A DNA stretch of 64,000 nucleotides from Kordia sp965224175 (GTDB lineage: Bacteria > Bacteroidota > Bacteroidia > Flavobacteriales > Flavobacteriaceae), in the NCBI RefSeq assembly GCF_965224175.1, contig NZ_OZ245041.1, forward strand, positions 2,232,001 to 2,296,000. The letters run 5' to 3'. The notes beneath the pieces were generated by a model. The model did not search any database and had not been told where the DNA came from. It worked only from the letters and a program-made list of their open reading frames with translations. Position numbers and translations under genes: made by a program. Shown here piece after piece: positions 8,155 to 16,536 of the stretch (position 1 is its first letter; each line of letters starts with the position of its first letter).

Positions 8155-9153
8155 TTACTCACGAATAAATATAAATTTCTTTTTTTCGTAACTATCTTCC
8201 ATTGTTGTTAGGTTCATTTCTAACACTAACGAATGTGTCCCCAACACAGATATCCTTGCCATTTTCACTTTATCTTTTAGCAGTATAAAGTTTCCATCTT
8301 TATAATACTTCCAAGCACTTCTTTGCTTAAAAAAATCATTCAGGAAGAGTATTGAATCTTTTCTTATAATAATTTGTTTTATTGTATTTTGGGATAGTGG
8401 ATTAAAATCTTCTTTATCATCAATATCATCTCTGTTAGTCAATTTCCAAATACCAAATAGTTCAGTTGGCGCTTTTTGAATAGTCTTTTCTTGTTCTAAA
8501 ATATACTTGTTTCCATCTAATGTGTAATCTGTGAGATGAATTTTGTTTCCTTCTATTGAATCTACAAATAAAGGTTTACTACCAAAAAAAGACTCTAATA
8601 ATAAAAAAGAATAGTTATCTACATGTTCTATTTTCCAATCGTATTTCAGCACGTCTACAGTATTTGTAAAGAAAAAATACATATTTGTACTATCTGTGTA
8701 ATCTTCATAAGAAACTTGATTACCGACAGTAGATTTATATAATTTTCCTTCAGGATTCCAATTGACCTTTTTAGAAGTTGTAGGCAGCTTTTTAAAAGTC
8801 GTTTTAATGTTGTTATCGTATGTGATAGTCATTCGATCTTTAAAAACCAAAACTTCCCAAACGCTAGCATCTTCATCATTGATATATATCTTATTATCTT
8901 TTAGCGTAAAGTTTAGAGTCGTATCTATCGCAGGAATTGAAAATTCTTTATTTTCAAATCTTTTAACTCTTATTTTATCTCCCTTTATTTTAATAATTTG
9001 TCGAATAATTGAATGTCGCTTAACTGTATCTTTTTCAGTTTCTAAAAATTGATAATAACTATCAATCCAAAATCCTTCTATATTTTGATTAGAATTGTTG
9101 CATGAAACAATTGACAAAGCTAGTAGTAACGAAAAAAATATTTTCTTTATCAT
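8155..9153 (-). CDS. Unrecognised lipoprotein
   Basis: A 332-residue protein I do not recognise. Residues 1-19 form a lipoprotein signal with lipobox LSIVSC, so it should be anchored in the envelope. The rest is rich in beta-prone segments and appears to contain two related halves: an early GFWIDSYYQFLETEKDTVKR and a later FGIWKLTNRDDIDDKEDFNP each begin a similar run of short strands ending in kinase- or enzyme-free sequence, resembling lipocalin-like domains. That duplication is my impression, not a computed alignment. It is separated by a terminator from the upstream 9280-9645 gene and is probably monocistronic. Confidence 0.7.
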   Translation of the reverse strand: MIKKIFFSLLLALSIVSCNNSNQNIEGFWIDSYYQFLETEKDTVKRHSIIRQIIKIKGDKIRVKRFENKEFSIPAIDTTLNFTLKDNKIYINDEDASVWEVLVFKDRMTITYDNNIKTTFKKLPTTSKKVNWNPEGKLYKSTVGNQVSYEDYTDSTNMYFFFTNTVDVLKYDWKIEHVDNYSFLLLESFFGSKPLFVDSIEGNKIHLTDYTLDGNKYILEQEKTIQKAPTELFGIWKLTNRDDIDDKEDFNPLSQNTIKQIIIRKDSILFLNDFFKQRSAWKYYKDGNFILLKDKVKMARISVLGTHSLVLEMNLTTMEDSYEKKKFIFIRE

Positions 9154-9228
9154 AGTATCAAGTTTTATAGTTTCTTAAAATATGAGTGGTAAATTCTTAC
9201 AAATTGTTACATTTACACATAAAGCACT

Positions 9229-9255
9229 AAAAAAGCGAACTCGCTAAAGTTCGCT
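9229..9255 (-). terminator. Intrinsic terminator after the manC-DUF389 operon
   Basis: Stem AGCGAACT (9234-9241) with AGTTCGCT (9248-9255), 6-base loop; on the minus strand it is followed by a T-run (A-run 9229-9234). It lies 24 bases downstream of the stop of the 9280-9645 gene and closes that operon. Confidence 0.8.
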
Positions 9256-9279
9256 CTTCCTATATTTTTAATATTTCTT

Positions 9280-9645
9280 TTACCAAATATTTATTACTTC
9301 TGTAAAATCTGCATCACCTGTAACTTCTATAGTTAACTGAGAAGGAATAAAACTTTTTCCTTTGTAGGCTGGTTTTGCAACATAGTTTAAGTTTTTACCA
9401 TCATGTAATAACTCTTCAATCATTGCATCAAAACGTTGTTTGAATTGTTGTGCAAATGCTGGAGTATATAATGTATTTCCAGGGCCATCTTCTCCTCCAA
9501 ATTCCAATGGCATCAAATGTAATTTTGCCAATTCCCCTTTTTCATATAAGTTGATAGCTTTTTCATTACTATCAACAGTACTAAAATCTGGTCCATTTTG
9601 AGATGCTGCGTCTTTTTTATCTTTTTTCTTAAACCAATTAAACAT
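9280..9645 (-). CDS. Small conserved-looking soluble protein, function unknown
   Basis: A 121-residue protein with a Lys-rich N-terminus (MFNWFKKKDKKD) and no signal peptide or membrane helix. The central part (NLYEKGELAKLHLMPLEFGGED) and the C-terminus look globular. I recognise no domain. It begins 6 bp after the DUF389 gene and is followed by a terminator, so it is the last gene of the manC-DUF389 operon. Nothing in the sequence assigns a function; co-transcription suggests a soluble partner or an unrelated passenger. Confidence 0.7.
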   Translation of the reverse strand: MFNWFKKKDKKDAASQNGPDFSTVDSNEKAINLYEKGELAKLHLMPLEFGGEDGPGNTLYTPAFAQQFKQRFDAMIEELLHDGKNLNYVAKPAYKGKSFIPSQLTIEVTGDADFTEVINIW

Positions 9646-9651
9646 CGCTTA

Positions 9652-11127
9652 TTATTTTATACGTTCAATAATTAAAGTATCTAAAGTGAGTTCTTCACGC
9701 AACCATTTTGTCAGTTCAGCTTCACGAATAGTTTGTACACTGTCTGTCAACGCTGGATTCCATTTTACAGCTGCTACAGGAATTGTATCTACTTTTATAA
9801 AATCTTTTGAATTTAGCATTTTAGCAAATCCGAATTGACGTAAATCTGAGTATTTAATCTTAGCATCTTTGGCAACAGTACTAAAGGCAACATAACTTGC
9901 ATTTTCTAAAGAAGCTTTAGATTCTAATTGACTATTCAAACTTGAAATTTCTGTTTTCAATTCAGCTATTTGTTTTTGCAAGCCATCAATAATATTTCTG
10001 CTATTATCTAAGTCTGTATATGCTCTGTCTAGTGATGCTGATATTTTATCTAAACTTCTAACATTATTACCTCCAATATTAAGTTCAAAATCCTTTATAT
10101 ATTCATAAGTCTCTAGTTCGGTTTGATATACGGCTTTTAATGCTGGTGATATTTCTCCATTAAAGAAAAGATTTATTTCTCTTTTTTCTATATTCAAATC
10201 CTTATCTCTTTTTTGTAACCACACTTCCTGATTATCAGTAATTTTTTCTATGAACGTATTGTAATCTCTTTTAATGTTACTAATCTGAAGTACATTCCAG
10301 AATGTCCAAACTGCTGGAATCATTACAGCAAATGCTACTAATGAGGCTAATCTTGAAATACGTTTACGTTTTGCAGAGTTTGCATATTTCAACATTGGAA
10401 AACGTAAAATTTTCAGTACTAAAAATGTTGCCAATGCGATGAATGTGGTATTAATCGCAAAAAGATACATTGCTCCTAAGAAGAATTTAAAATTCCCAAC
10501 GGCTAGTCCGTATCCTGCAGTACATAAAGGCGGCATTAATGCTGTTGCAATTGCAACTCCAAAAATTACAGAAGCAATTGTTCCCTTTTTTGTACGTGCT
10601 ACAATCAATGCCAAACCACCAAATATGGCGACAAACACATCTAATATATTCGGGGCAGTTCTAGACTCTAATTCTGGCGTAAGCTCTGTTAATGGTGATA
10701 ATACAAAATATAAATACGCCGTTATGATACTCAAAACTACCATAACCATTAAGTTGGTAAACGAACTTCTTAGTGTATCAATATCATTAATGGCTAGTGA
10801 CATTCCAATTCCTAAAATTGGCCCCATTAATGGTGAAATTAACATGGCTCCAATAACTACTGCTGTAGAACTTACATTTAGTCCAATAGAAGCGACAAAT
10901 ACCGCAAATATTAAAATCCACGCAGTTGCTCCTTTAAATGGAATATCAGCTTTAATTGCAGCAATTGTCTGATCTTTATCTGTATCATTCTGAATATCCA
11001 ACAATTCATTCATGAATGTTTTCATTCCTTCCAGTAAACCTTTTGCATCTGTTGGTACTGTTGTTTCTGGCGTTTCTTTTTGTTCTTCTTCTGAAAAGTT
11101 GAATTTATTTTCTTCTTCTGTACTCAT
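9652..11127 (-). CDS. DUF389 (TIGR00341-type) membrane protein
   Basis: A 491-residue membrane protein. After a ~65-residue acidic cytoplasmic segment there are about six helices (residues ~70-270) with the DUF389 signature GLNVSSTAVVIGAMLISPLM and a second GVAIATALMPPLCTAGYGLA, both Gly/Pro-rich as in the family. Residues ~290-490 form a soluble region with a coiled coil (SRNIIDGLQKQIAELKTEIS) that is longer than in minimal family members. The biochemical role of DUF389 proteins is unsettled; a transport function is usually inferred. It lies 5 bp after manC and 6 bp before the small gene, so all three share a transcript. Confidence 0.85.
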   Translation of the reverse strand: MSTEEENKFNFSEEEQKETPETTVPTDAKGLLEGMKTFMNELLDIQNDTDKDQTIAAIKADIPFKGATAWILIFAVFVASIGLNVSSTAVVIGAMLISPLMGPILGIGMSLAINDIDTLRSSFTNLMVMVVLSIITAYLYFVLSPLTELTPELESRTAPNILDVFVAIFGGLALIVARTKKGTIASVIFGVAIATALMPPLCTAGYGLAVGNFKFFLGAMYLFAINTTFIALATFLVLKILRFPMLKYANSAKRKRISRLASLVAFAVMIPAVWTFWNVLQISNIKRDYNTFIEKITDNQEVWLQKRDKDLNIEKREINLFFNGEISPALKAVYQTELETYEYIKDFELNIGGNNVRSLDKISASLDRAYTDLDNSRNIIDGLQKQIAELKTEISSLNSQLESKASLENASYVAFSTVAKDAKIKYSDLRQFGFAKMLNSKDFIKVDTIPVAAVKWNPALTDSVQTIREAELTKWLREELTLDTLIIERIK

Positions 11128-11132
11128 GAATC

Positions 11133-12218
11133 TTATCCGTAATTTTCACCAAAGGTATCTTTGACTTTTTGTAATACTTTTTTAATGTCTTGCTCTTTTG
11201 TTTTTGGGTAAATTAACAATACATCTTCTTTATCTACCACAATATAATCATTTAATCCATCAATTACCACGACTTTCTTATCAGTAGTTCGAATCATATT
11301 TCCGCTGGCATCTTGCAAGATTGTTTGTGCGTTTACTACAGCATTTCCTTGTTCTTCTTTGTCTAATTTATCGTATAAACTTCCCCATGTTCCCAAATCA
11401 TTCCAGTCAAATGTTGCAGGCAAAACGTATACTTGTGAGGCATGTTCCATGATGGCATAATCGATTGAAATATTTTCTGCACGCCCATAATTATCTCGAA
11501 TAAAATCGTCTTCAAAGTCTGTATTATATACTGAGAAACCTTCGTCAAAAAGATCGTATAGTTTGGGTTGAAAGTTTTGAAAAGCTGTTATAATTGTGTT
11601 TACACTCCAAATAAAAATTCCAGCATTCCACAAATAATTCCCGCTAGCTAGAAACTTTTTGGCAGTTTCATAGTCTGGTTTTTCTGTGAATTGATGTACT
11701 TTTTTGATTGCATGTTCATTTTCTTCGAAGTTAATATATCCATAACCTGTATTGGCAAACGTTGGTTGAATTCCCAAGGTCATCAATACATTTTCTTTTT
11801 CACATTTATCAAAAGAAGCTTGTAAATTTTGAATAAAAGCAGTTTCATCTTCAATCCAGTGATCGCTTGGCGCTACCACCATTACTGCATTTGGATTTTC
11901 TTTCTGAATTTTTAGAGATGCATATAAAATACACGGTGCTGTATTTCGCATTGCAGGTTCTAAAACCACTTGTTTTTGAGTTACATCTGGCAATTGTTGC
12001 AATACTAAGTCGTTGTATTTTTCATTCGTAAGAATGTAAATATTTTCTTTTGGAATGAGTTTTGAAAGTCTCTGAAATGTTTTTTGGATGAGTGTTTCTC
12101 CAGTTCCCAACATATCGTGAAACTGCTTCGGAAAACTTGAAGTACTCACAGGCCAAAAACGCGATCCTACGCCGCCAGCCATCAGAATTGCATAATAATT
12201 CTTGTTCATTGTCGTCAT
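11133..12218 (-). CDS. manC: Mannose-1-phosphate guanylyltransferase
   Basis: A 361-residue nucleotidyltransferase that makes GDP-mannose from mannose-1-phosphate and GTP. AILMAGGVGSRFWPVSTSSF with PKQF is the diagnostic nucleotide-binding and catalytic loop; LEPAMRNTAPCI, VAPSDHWI and FTEKPD are the other conserved blocks. The C-terminal ~80 residues have the beta-helix start seen in single-domain GMPs; there is no fused phosphomannose isomerase domain. Translation may begin at M1 or M4 (MNKNYYAILMAGG); the second gives the tighter family fit. GDP-mannose would feed surface glycans. First gene of a three-gene minus-strand operon. Confidence 0.93.
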   Translation of the reverse strand: MTTMNKNYYAILMAGGVGSRFWPVSTSSFPKQFHDMLGTGETLIQKTFQRLSKLIPKENIYILTNEKYNDLVLQQLPDVTQKQVVLEPAMRNTAPCILYASLKIQKENPNAVMVVAPSDHWIEDETAFIQNLQASFDKCEKENVLMTLGIQPTFANTGYGYINFEENEHAIKKVHQFTEKPDYETAKKFLASGNYLWNAGIFIWSVNTIITAFQNFQPKLYDLFDEGFSVYNTDFEDDFIRDNYGRAENISIDYAIMEHASQVYVLPATFDWNDLGTWGSLYDKLDKEEQGNAVVNAQTILQDASGNMIRTTDKKVVVIDGLNDYIVVDKEDVLLIYPKTKEQDIKKVLQKVKDTFGENYG

Positions 12219-12394
12219 TATTCAGTGGTAGGTTTATGGTTACGTAAGCAATATAATACAGATTGCTGAAAAAAGTAACAAAACTGTAGATTATTAACGA
12301 CTTTATAACGTTGATTGACCATAATAGTACGTAGTTTTGATATTGACTAAGATTATTATAGTTTTAAAATAAACAAACAACCGCCGTAAAAATT

Positions 12395-12847
12395 ATGAAA
12401 TATTCTATCATTTTAACCATCTCATTTGTCTTTTTATTTGCCGTAAATGTTTCTGCTCAATCTCAAAAAGACTCGTTAGCTATCAAACAAGCAGCATTAG
12501 ATTATATTGAATCTCAACACAATGCAAAACCTACACAATTTGAACGATCAGCACATCCAAGAATGGTGAAAAGAACTTTTTGGACTGATAAAAAAACAGG
12601 GAAAGAGTATTTACGAGAAACTTTTAGAGACGCCATGATTTTATTAGCCGAAACGTATAACAAAGATGGAAGTCGTTTTCCAAAGAACCCGAAGAAAGAA
12701 GTTGTTATACTAGATATTTATGACAAAACTGCTTCTATAAAACTTATTGCAGATGATTGGATTGATTATATGCACATTGTAAAATTGAATGGAAAATGGC
12801 AAATAGTGAATGTTTTATGGCAGTTAAACGATTCTAAAGATCATTGA
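12395..12847 (+). CDS. Secreted NTF2-like (lumazine-binding-like) protein
   Basis: A 150-residue protein with a cleavable signal peptide (MKYSIILTISFVFLFAVNVSA) and one NTF2-like cone fold domain: an N-terminal helix (KQAALDYIESQ), then EVVILDIYDKTASIKLIADDWIDYMHIVKLNGKWQIVNVLW, the strand pattern of putative lumazine-binding proteins widespread in Bacteroidota. No catalytic residues can be assigned. It is followed 16 bp later by the 12864 gene, so the two may be co-transcribed. Confidence 0.75.
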   Translation: MKYSIILTISFVFLFAVNVSAQSQKDSLAIKQAALDYIESQHNAKPTQFERSAHPRMVKRTFWTDKKTGKEYLRETFRDAMILLAETYNKDGSRFPKNPKKEVVILDIYDKTASIKLIADDWIDYMHIVKLNGKWQIVNVLWQLNDSKDH

Positions 12848-12863
12848 TTTAACTTACTTTTAG

Positions 12864-13550
12864 ATGAGTATTTTTAGCTACAAAACAAAAAAGAAACATA
12901 TTGAACAGTTTGCGCTTGCAATTGCTGAGTTACTACAAACTGAACTCCCTGAATTAAAGACAGTGATTACACTTTCTCAAGTACATGGAATTAGTTTTAC
13001 AAAACAACCTAGCGGAATTTATATTGCAACAAAGTATACACCAGAAGATTATAAAATTATCCAAGATGCTCACCAAACGTGCTTTAATCTTACTGGAATT
13101 AGTGTATTCCATAAAAAAGAAAAACGTTTTGTTTCCATTCCATTATATTATCAATCGGATTGCTTAACTAGGATTACTGTAGAACGTCCTGAGTATTTTC
13201 ATAAAACATTTGATTTGAGTAAAATTCAGAAAAGTGAAATCAAATTGGAACAACTGAAAATAGAAAATTCTAATAATAATACTGTGGAGGAAATTCTACA
13301 ATCTTTAACTACTGAACAACTGAATCTTTTAGAATTGACCGCTAGTTTTGAAATTGAATTAGACGAAAAAATCTACTACACTATTTTAGACCTAGAAGAT
13401 GGAAATTATGTCGCTATAGATGAAAAAGGAAAAGTATACAGACTTATACACGATCACGAGATTCCTGTAAAATTAATCGCCAACACGCCTGCTGATTTTT
13501 TTAAATTTTACACTGGTCAAAAAGATGAATTAAATCTAATTACATACTAG
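12864..13550 (+). CDS. Unrecognised soluble protein
   Basis: A 228-residue cytoplasmic protein with no signal or membrane segment. Residues 1-60 look like an alpha/beta start (HIEQFALAIAELLQTELPELKTVI). The last ~60 residues (YYTILDLEDGNYVAIDEKGKVYRLIHD, then PADFFKFY) resemble the ending of SMI1/KNR4-like (SUKH) domains, but this is a weak impression. It follows the NTF2-like gene by 16 bp. I would list it as hypothetical. Confidence 0.6.
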   Translation: MSIFSYKTKKKHIEQFALAIAELLQTELPELKTVITLSQVHGISFTKQPSGIYIATKYTPEDYKIIQDAHQTCFNLTGISVFHKKEKRFVSIPLYYQSDCLTRITVERPEYFHKTFDLSKIQKSEIKLEQLKIENSNNNTVEEILQSLTTEQLNLLELTASFEIELDEKIYYTILDLEDGNYVAIDEKGKVYRLIHDHEIPVKLIANTPADFFKFYTGQKDELNLITY

Positions 13551-13565
13551 ATAGTAAAGGGAAGC

Positions 13566-13599
13566 GTTTCATTAATAAATAAAACGTATTTAATGAAAC
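13566..13599 (+). promoter_or_regulatory. Inverted repeat covering a start codon
   Basis: GTTTCATTAA (13566-13575) is perfectly complementary to TTAATGAAAC (13590-13599), loop 14 bases. The right arm contains the ATG (13593-13595) of the TlpA-like lipoprotein gene, so an RNA hairpin here would sequester the start. Alternatively it is a DNA operator. The structure is seen directly; the function is inferred. Confidence 0.4.
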
Positions 13600-14762
13600 T
13601 AAGTTATTACACCTTTTTTCTTTTACTTTTTTTATTGTTTATCGCTTGTTCAGAAGACAAAAAAACTACTTTTAATCACTTTTCTTCAGCTTCTGACACA
13701 TTGATTGTTAAAACGAAGAAGCAAAAGGGAGATGGTTTTTTCCAAATCGGTGCAACTACATTTCCGTTTAAAAAAGTAACTAGCGAATTTCCTTATAAAA
13801 TCAAATATCCAAAAGACATTGATAGCATAGAGCGCACATTGTTCATGCCAAATTTTAAAGAGAAAAAAGACTTTTATATTGATATTATTAAAGGTTACTC
13901 TAACGAAAAAATGGTCTTCATTGTAGACGATAATAATAATAAAGATTTAACGGATGATAGTGTACGACCTATGGAAACAATGGATTGGACTTCATCAAAA
14001 AAACTTATAAAGTGTTACTATAACAGTTCTGAGGGAACAGAAATTGTAGAAGATTTTTCTTGGTTAAAGATTGGCACTTCTAAAAAGAATATATTAATTG
14101 GCAGAAGTGATCATGTATCTGGAACATTTACCATAGCTTCAAAAACGTACACTATCATTGCTGCAGATCCTATGAATCTTAGTTTTACGTACAATATACA
14201 TCCGCAATTGGCTGTTATCAAAAATCAAGAAGTTGAACTAGATACCATTACCAATAGTGATATTTTAAAGCTAGGGGAATTTATCAAACTAGAAAACACG
14301 TATTATAAATTTGATCATATCTCTGAAAACGGCAAATTTATCAGGCTTATAAAAGAAGAAGAGTTTCATACGAAAGTAGGAACACAAGTCGGTATGATTG
14401 CTCCAGATTTTACCGTAGTAACTACAAATAAAGACACGATTAGAAGTGAAAATTTACATCATAAAACAACTTTAATCGCCAATTCTTGTGGATGTGGAGG
14501 AGATAAAAAATCCACACAAGCATTTTATGATATTCAAGCTGCTTTCCAAAACATCAATATTTTACATATTGATTCAAATATTAAGAAAACAGACAACGGA
14601 TGGCATATTGATATGAAAAATGATTTCAATAAAGATTTTTACAACGCTTATCGCAAACAATATTGTTTACGCGTTTGTTTCGTGATTGATAAAGACAACC
14701 GAATTACAAACAAGTTTTTAATTACAGATTGGAAAACTGCTTTAGCCAATAGTTTAGAGTAG
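13593..14762 (+). CDS. TlpA/redoxin-like lipoprotein
   Basis: A 389-residue lipoprotein: signal with lipobox LFIAC at residues 15-19 (Cys19). Residues ~20-260 form an unrecognised beta-rich region; residues ~265-389 resemble a thioredoxin-fold redoxin/TlpA domain starting at VGMIAPDFTV. In place of the usual WCxxC the active-site loop reads NSCGCGGDKKS with Cys299 and Cys301, that is C-x-C, so redox chemistry may be altered or absent. The start codon lies in a hairpin (13566-13599). Bacteroidota have many such DUF-plus-TlpA lipoproteins, often for envelope redox or heme/cytochrome maturation; the role here is not assignable. Confidence 0.7.
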   Translation: MKLSYYTFFLLLFLLFIACSEDKKTTFNHFSSASDTLIVKTKKQKGDGFFQIGATTFPFKKVTSEFPYKIKYPKDIDSIERTLFMPNFKEKKDFYIDIIKGYSNEKMVFIVDDNNNKDLTDDSVRPMETMDWTSSKKLIKCYYNSSEGTEIVEDFSWLKIGTSKKNILIGRSDHVSGTFTIASKTYTIIAADPMNLSFTYNIHPQLAVIKNQEVELDTITNSDILKLGEFIKLENTYYKFDHISENGKFIRLIKEEEFHTKVGTQVGMIAPDFTVVTTNKDTIRSENLHHKTTLIANSCGCGGDKKSTQAFYDIQAAFQNINILHIDSNIKKTDNGWHIDMKNDFNKDFYNAYRKQYCLRVCFVIDKDNRITNKFLITDWKTALANSLE

Positions 14763-14767
14763 TTATT

Positions 14768-15367
14768 TTAACTTCGCAACAATTCTACTTCAGCATTTGG
14801 GCTAAATAAATACATACGACCTGTAGCAACTTCTACACACTCATAACGCTTGACACGTTTGTTTCCGCGTTGAAATATTTTCCCATTATGCATTCTAAAT
14901 GTACTTCCTAATGGAATTTCAAAGACATAGTTTTTGTCATTCTCCGGATCATATTGCTTTAACGCTAACGCAAACTTTGCATCTGTATCACTACTCGCTT
15001 TTGGGTTTTTGAAATGATTGGCAACTACTGGCAGAATTCGTGATGGAAATACTTGCGGATTGATAAATGGCAACATAAGTTGTTGAAATGTTCGTTTCCA
15101 TTCAATTCCATGTGGTTTTATATAACGTCCATGTTTTTCATACGCTACTAAATGGGCAATTTCATGAATCAATGTCACAAAAAAACGATATTTATTTTCA
15201 CCTGCATTTACAGTAATCATATGTCTTCCATCAGGCATTCGACGGTAATCCCCATGTCGTGTCACACGTTGATTTACGATCTTAAGATGTACTTGATGTT
15301 TCTTGATGAGCTCAAAAGTAGGATCGACAGCTCGTTCAGGAATATATTTGGCTAGTATTTCTTTCAC
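14768..15367 (-). CDS. SprT-like zinc metalloprotease-fold protein
   Basis: A 199-residue soluble protein with the SprT zinc motif VTLIHEIAHLVAYEKHG (HExxH) followed by HGIEWKRTFQQLM, where the second His is the expected third ligand. The C-terminal ~60 residues (FRMHNGKIFQRGNKRVKRYEC) lack the full zinc ribbon of E. coli SprT but keep one Cys and basic residues. SprT/Spartan relatives are zinc-dependent proteins, some acting on DNA-protein crosslinks; the substrate is unknown here. Convergent with the TlpA-like gene, with only 5 bases between stop codons. Confidence 0.85.
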   Translation of the reverse strand: MKEILAKYIPERAVDPTFELIKKHQVHLKIVNQRVTRHGDYRRMPDGRHMITVNAGENKYRFFVTLIHEIAHLVAYEKHGRYIKPHGIEWKRTFQQLMLPFINPQVFPSRILPVVANHFKNPKASSDTDAKFALALKQYDPENDKNYVFEIPLGSTFRMHNGKIFQRGNKRVKRYECVEVATGRMYLFSPNAEVELLRS

Positions 15368-15423
15368 GGTTCAACAAAAGTAAGCATTTGTTTTGAAACG
15401 AGATAACATTCTAATAGACACCA

Positions 15424-15454
15424 ACTGACGATTTCGGGAATGAGAATCGTCAGT
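15424..15454. repeat. Perfect 10-bp inverted repeat
   Basis: ACTGACGATT (15424-15433) and AATCGTCAGT (15445-15454), 11-base loop, between the DUF4349 gene stop and the SprT-like gene start. No T-run follows on the minus strand, so it is not a standard terminator; it may be an operator for the SprT-like gene or an RNA hairpin. Confidence 0.5.
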
Positions 15455-15487
15455 GTATTGTCAGTAGTTTTTTAGTCTATCATTTTA

Positions 15488-16402
15488 TTACTTTCTTGCT
15501 TTTTTCCAACGTTTAAAAAAGAAGAACCCTATAATTAATAATATAATGATTGGCCAAATGTATAGTATAGCAATTGCGATTCCTTGAATAAATTCCCAAC
15601 CGGCTGACAAACCTTCTTTGGCTTTAGCACCAAATCCTTTTTCGTATGAAACTGGTTGTTCTTTAAAAGTAATGGTTTCATAAATTTCCACTTGAATAGT
15701 ACTATACGCAACTCTGCTCGACATGTATTTTATTTTTCCTTGTGCAGCTTCTATTTCTTCTTGAATCACGCGTAATTCGTTTTCTGTTGCTAAAATATCT
15801 TTAACCGTTTTTGCTCTTTTGCGCAATACGGCTTCCAAACGTTCTTTTACTTCAAGTTTTGTTTTTAAGCGCGATTGTGCGTCCATATATTTTTCAGTAA
15901 CATCTGTGGTAGATATATTTACAAAATCGGTTTCTTCAGCAAACTTTTGAATTCCATCAAGCATGATGTCGAAGTTTTCCTTTGGAATTTTTATGGTGAA
16001 TCTGTTTTGCTTCTCGCGATAGTTCTTATCATATCTCAATTCAGAAATATAACCGCCATTTAAGTACATTACTTCCTTGATTTCTGCCAATGCTTTGTCA
16101 ATATTTTTGACTTTGTATCGTGTACTTGCAGTTTTGATAATTTTTAAATTCGCAGGAATGTTTGAAGGCAATGTTTTGTTATTTTTATTTGCTATCCAAC
16201 CTTGGCTTTTTTCTTTAAAATTTACATCGGCACTTGCTGTTTCATCATCTACGCCATCATAATCATCACGAAGATCTACATTTTCTAAGGCAACTTCTTC
16301 GTTTGCATAATCAGCACTATGATTGCTACAAGACAGCGAAATAAAGAATAGAAATATAAGTACGTATGATTTTACGATTCGTTTTAGTGTGATTGCATTC
16401 AT
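15488..16402 (-). CDS. DUF4349 membrane lipoprotein
   Basis: A 304-residue protein. N-terminal signal/lipobox (FISLSC, Cys26) then an acidic linker, the DUF4349 domain from about residue 85 (LKIIKTASTRYKVKNIDKAL), a coiled coil (LEAVLRKRAKTVKDILATENELRVIQEE written here in part; residues ~190-235) and a C-terminal helix (IAILYIWPIIILLIIGFFFF) ending in basic residues. So it is probably tethered at both ends. A -7-like element TAGGTTTG lies at 16438-16431 on the minus strand, 29 bases upstream. DUF4349 proteins have no agreed function. The 120-bp gap downstream holds a 10-bp inverted repeat. Confidence 0.85.
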   Translation of the reverse strand: MNAITLKRIVKSYVLIFLFFISLSCSNHSADYANEEVALENVDLRDDYDGVDDETASADVNFKEKSQGWIANKNNKTLPSNIPANLKIIKTASTRYKVKNIDKALAEIKEVMYLNGGYISELRYDKNYREKQNRFTIKIPKENFDIMLDGIQKFAEETDFVNISTTDVTEKYMDAQSRLKTKLEVKERLEAVLRKRAKTVKDILATENELRVIQEEIEAAQGKIKYMSSRVAYSTIQVEIYETITFKEQPVSYEKGFGAKAKEGLSAGWEFIQGIAIAILYIWPIIILLIIGFFFFKRWKKARK

Positions 16403-16536
16403 AATTTTATATTTTTAAGGATTACGAATACAAACCTATCAGCGTTTTATGGAGAAGCTTTGTAAATAGCTTGTAACGACTTTGTAAATTATTTTACAAA
16501 ATACAAATCACTGATTATCTGATTTTTACATTTTAA

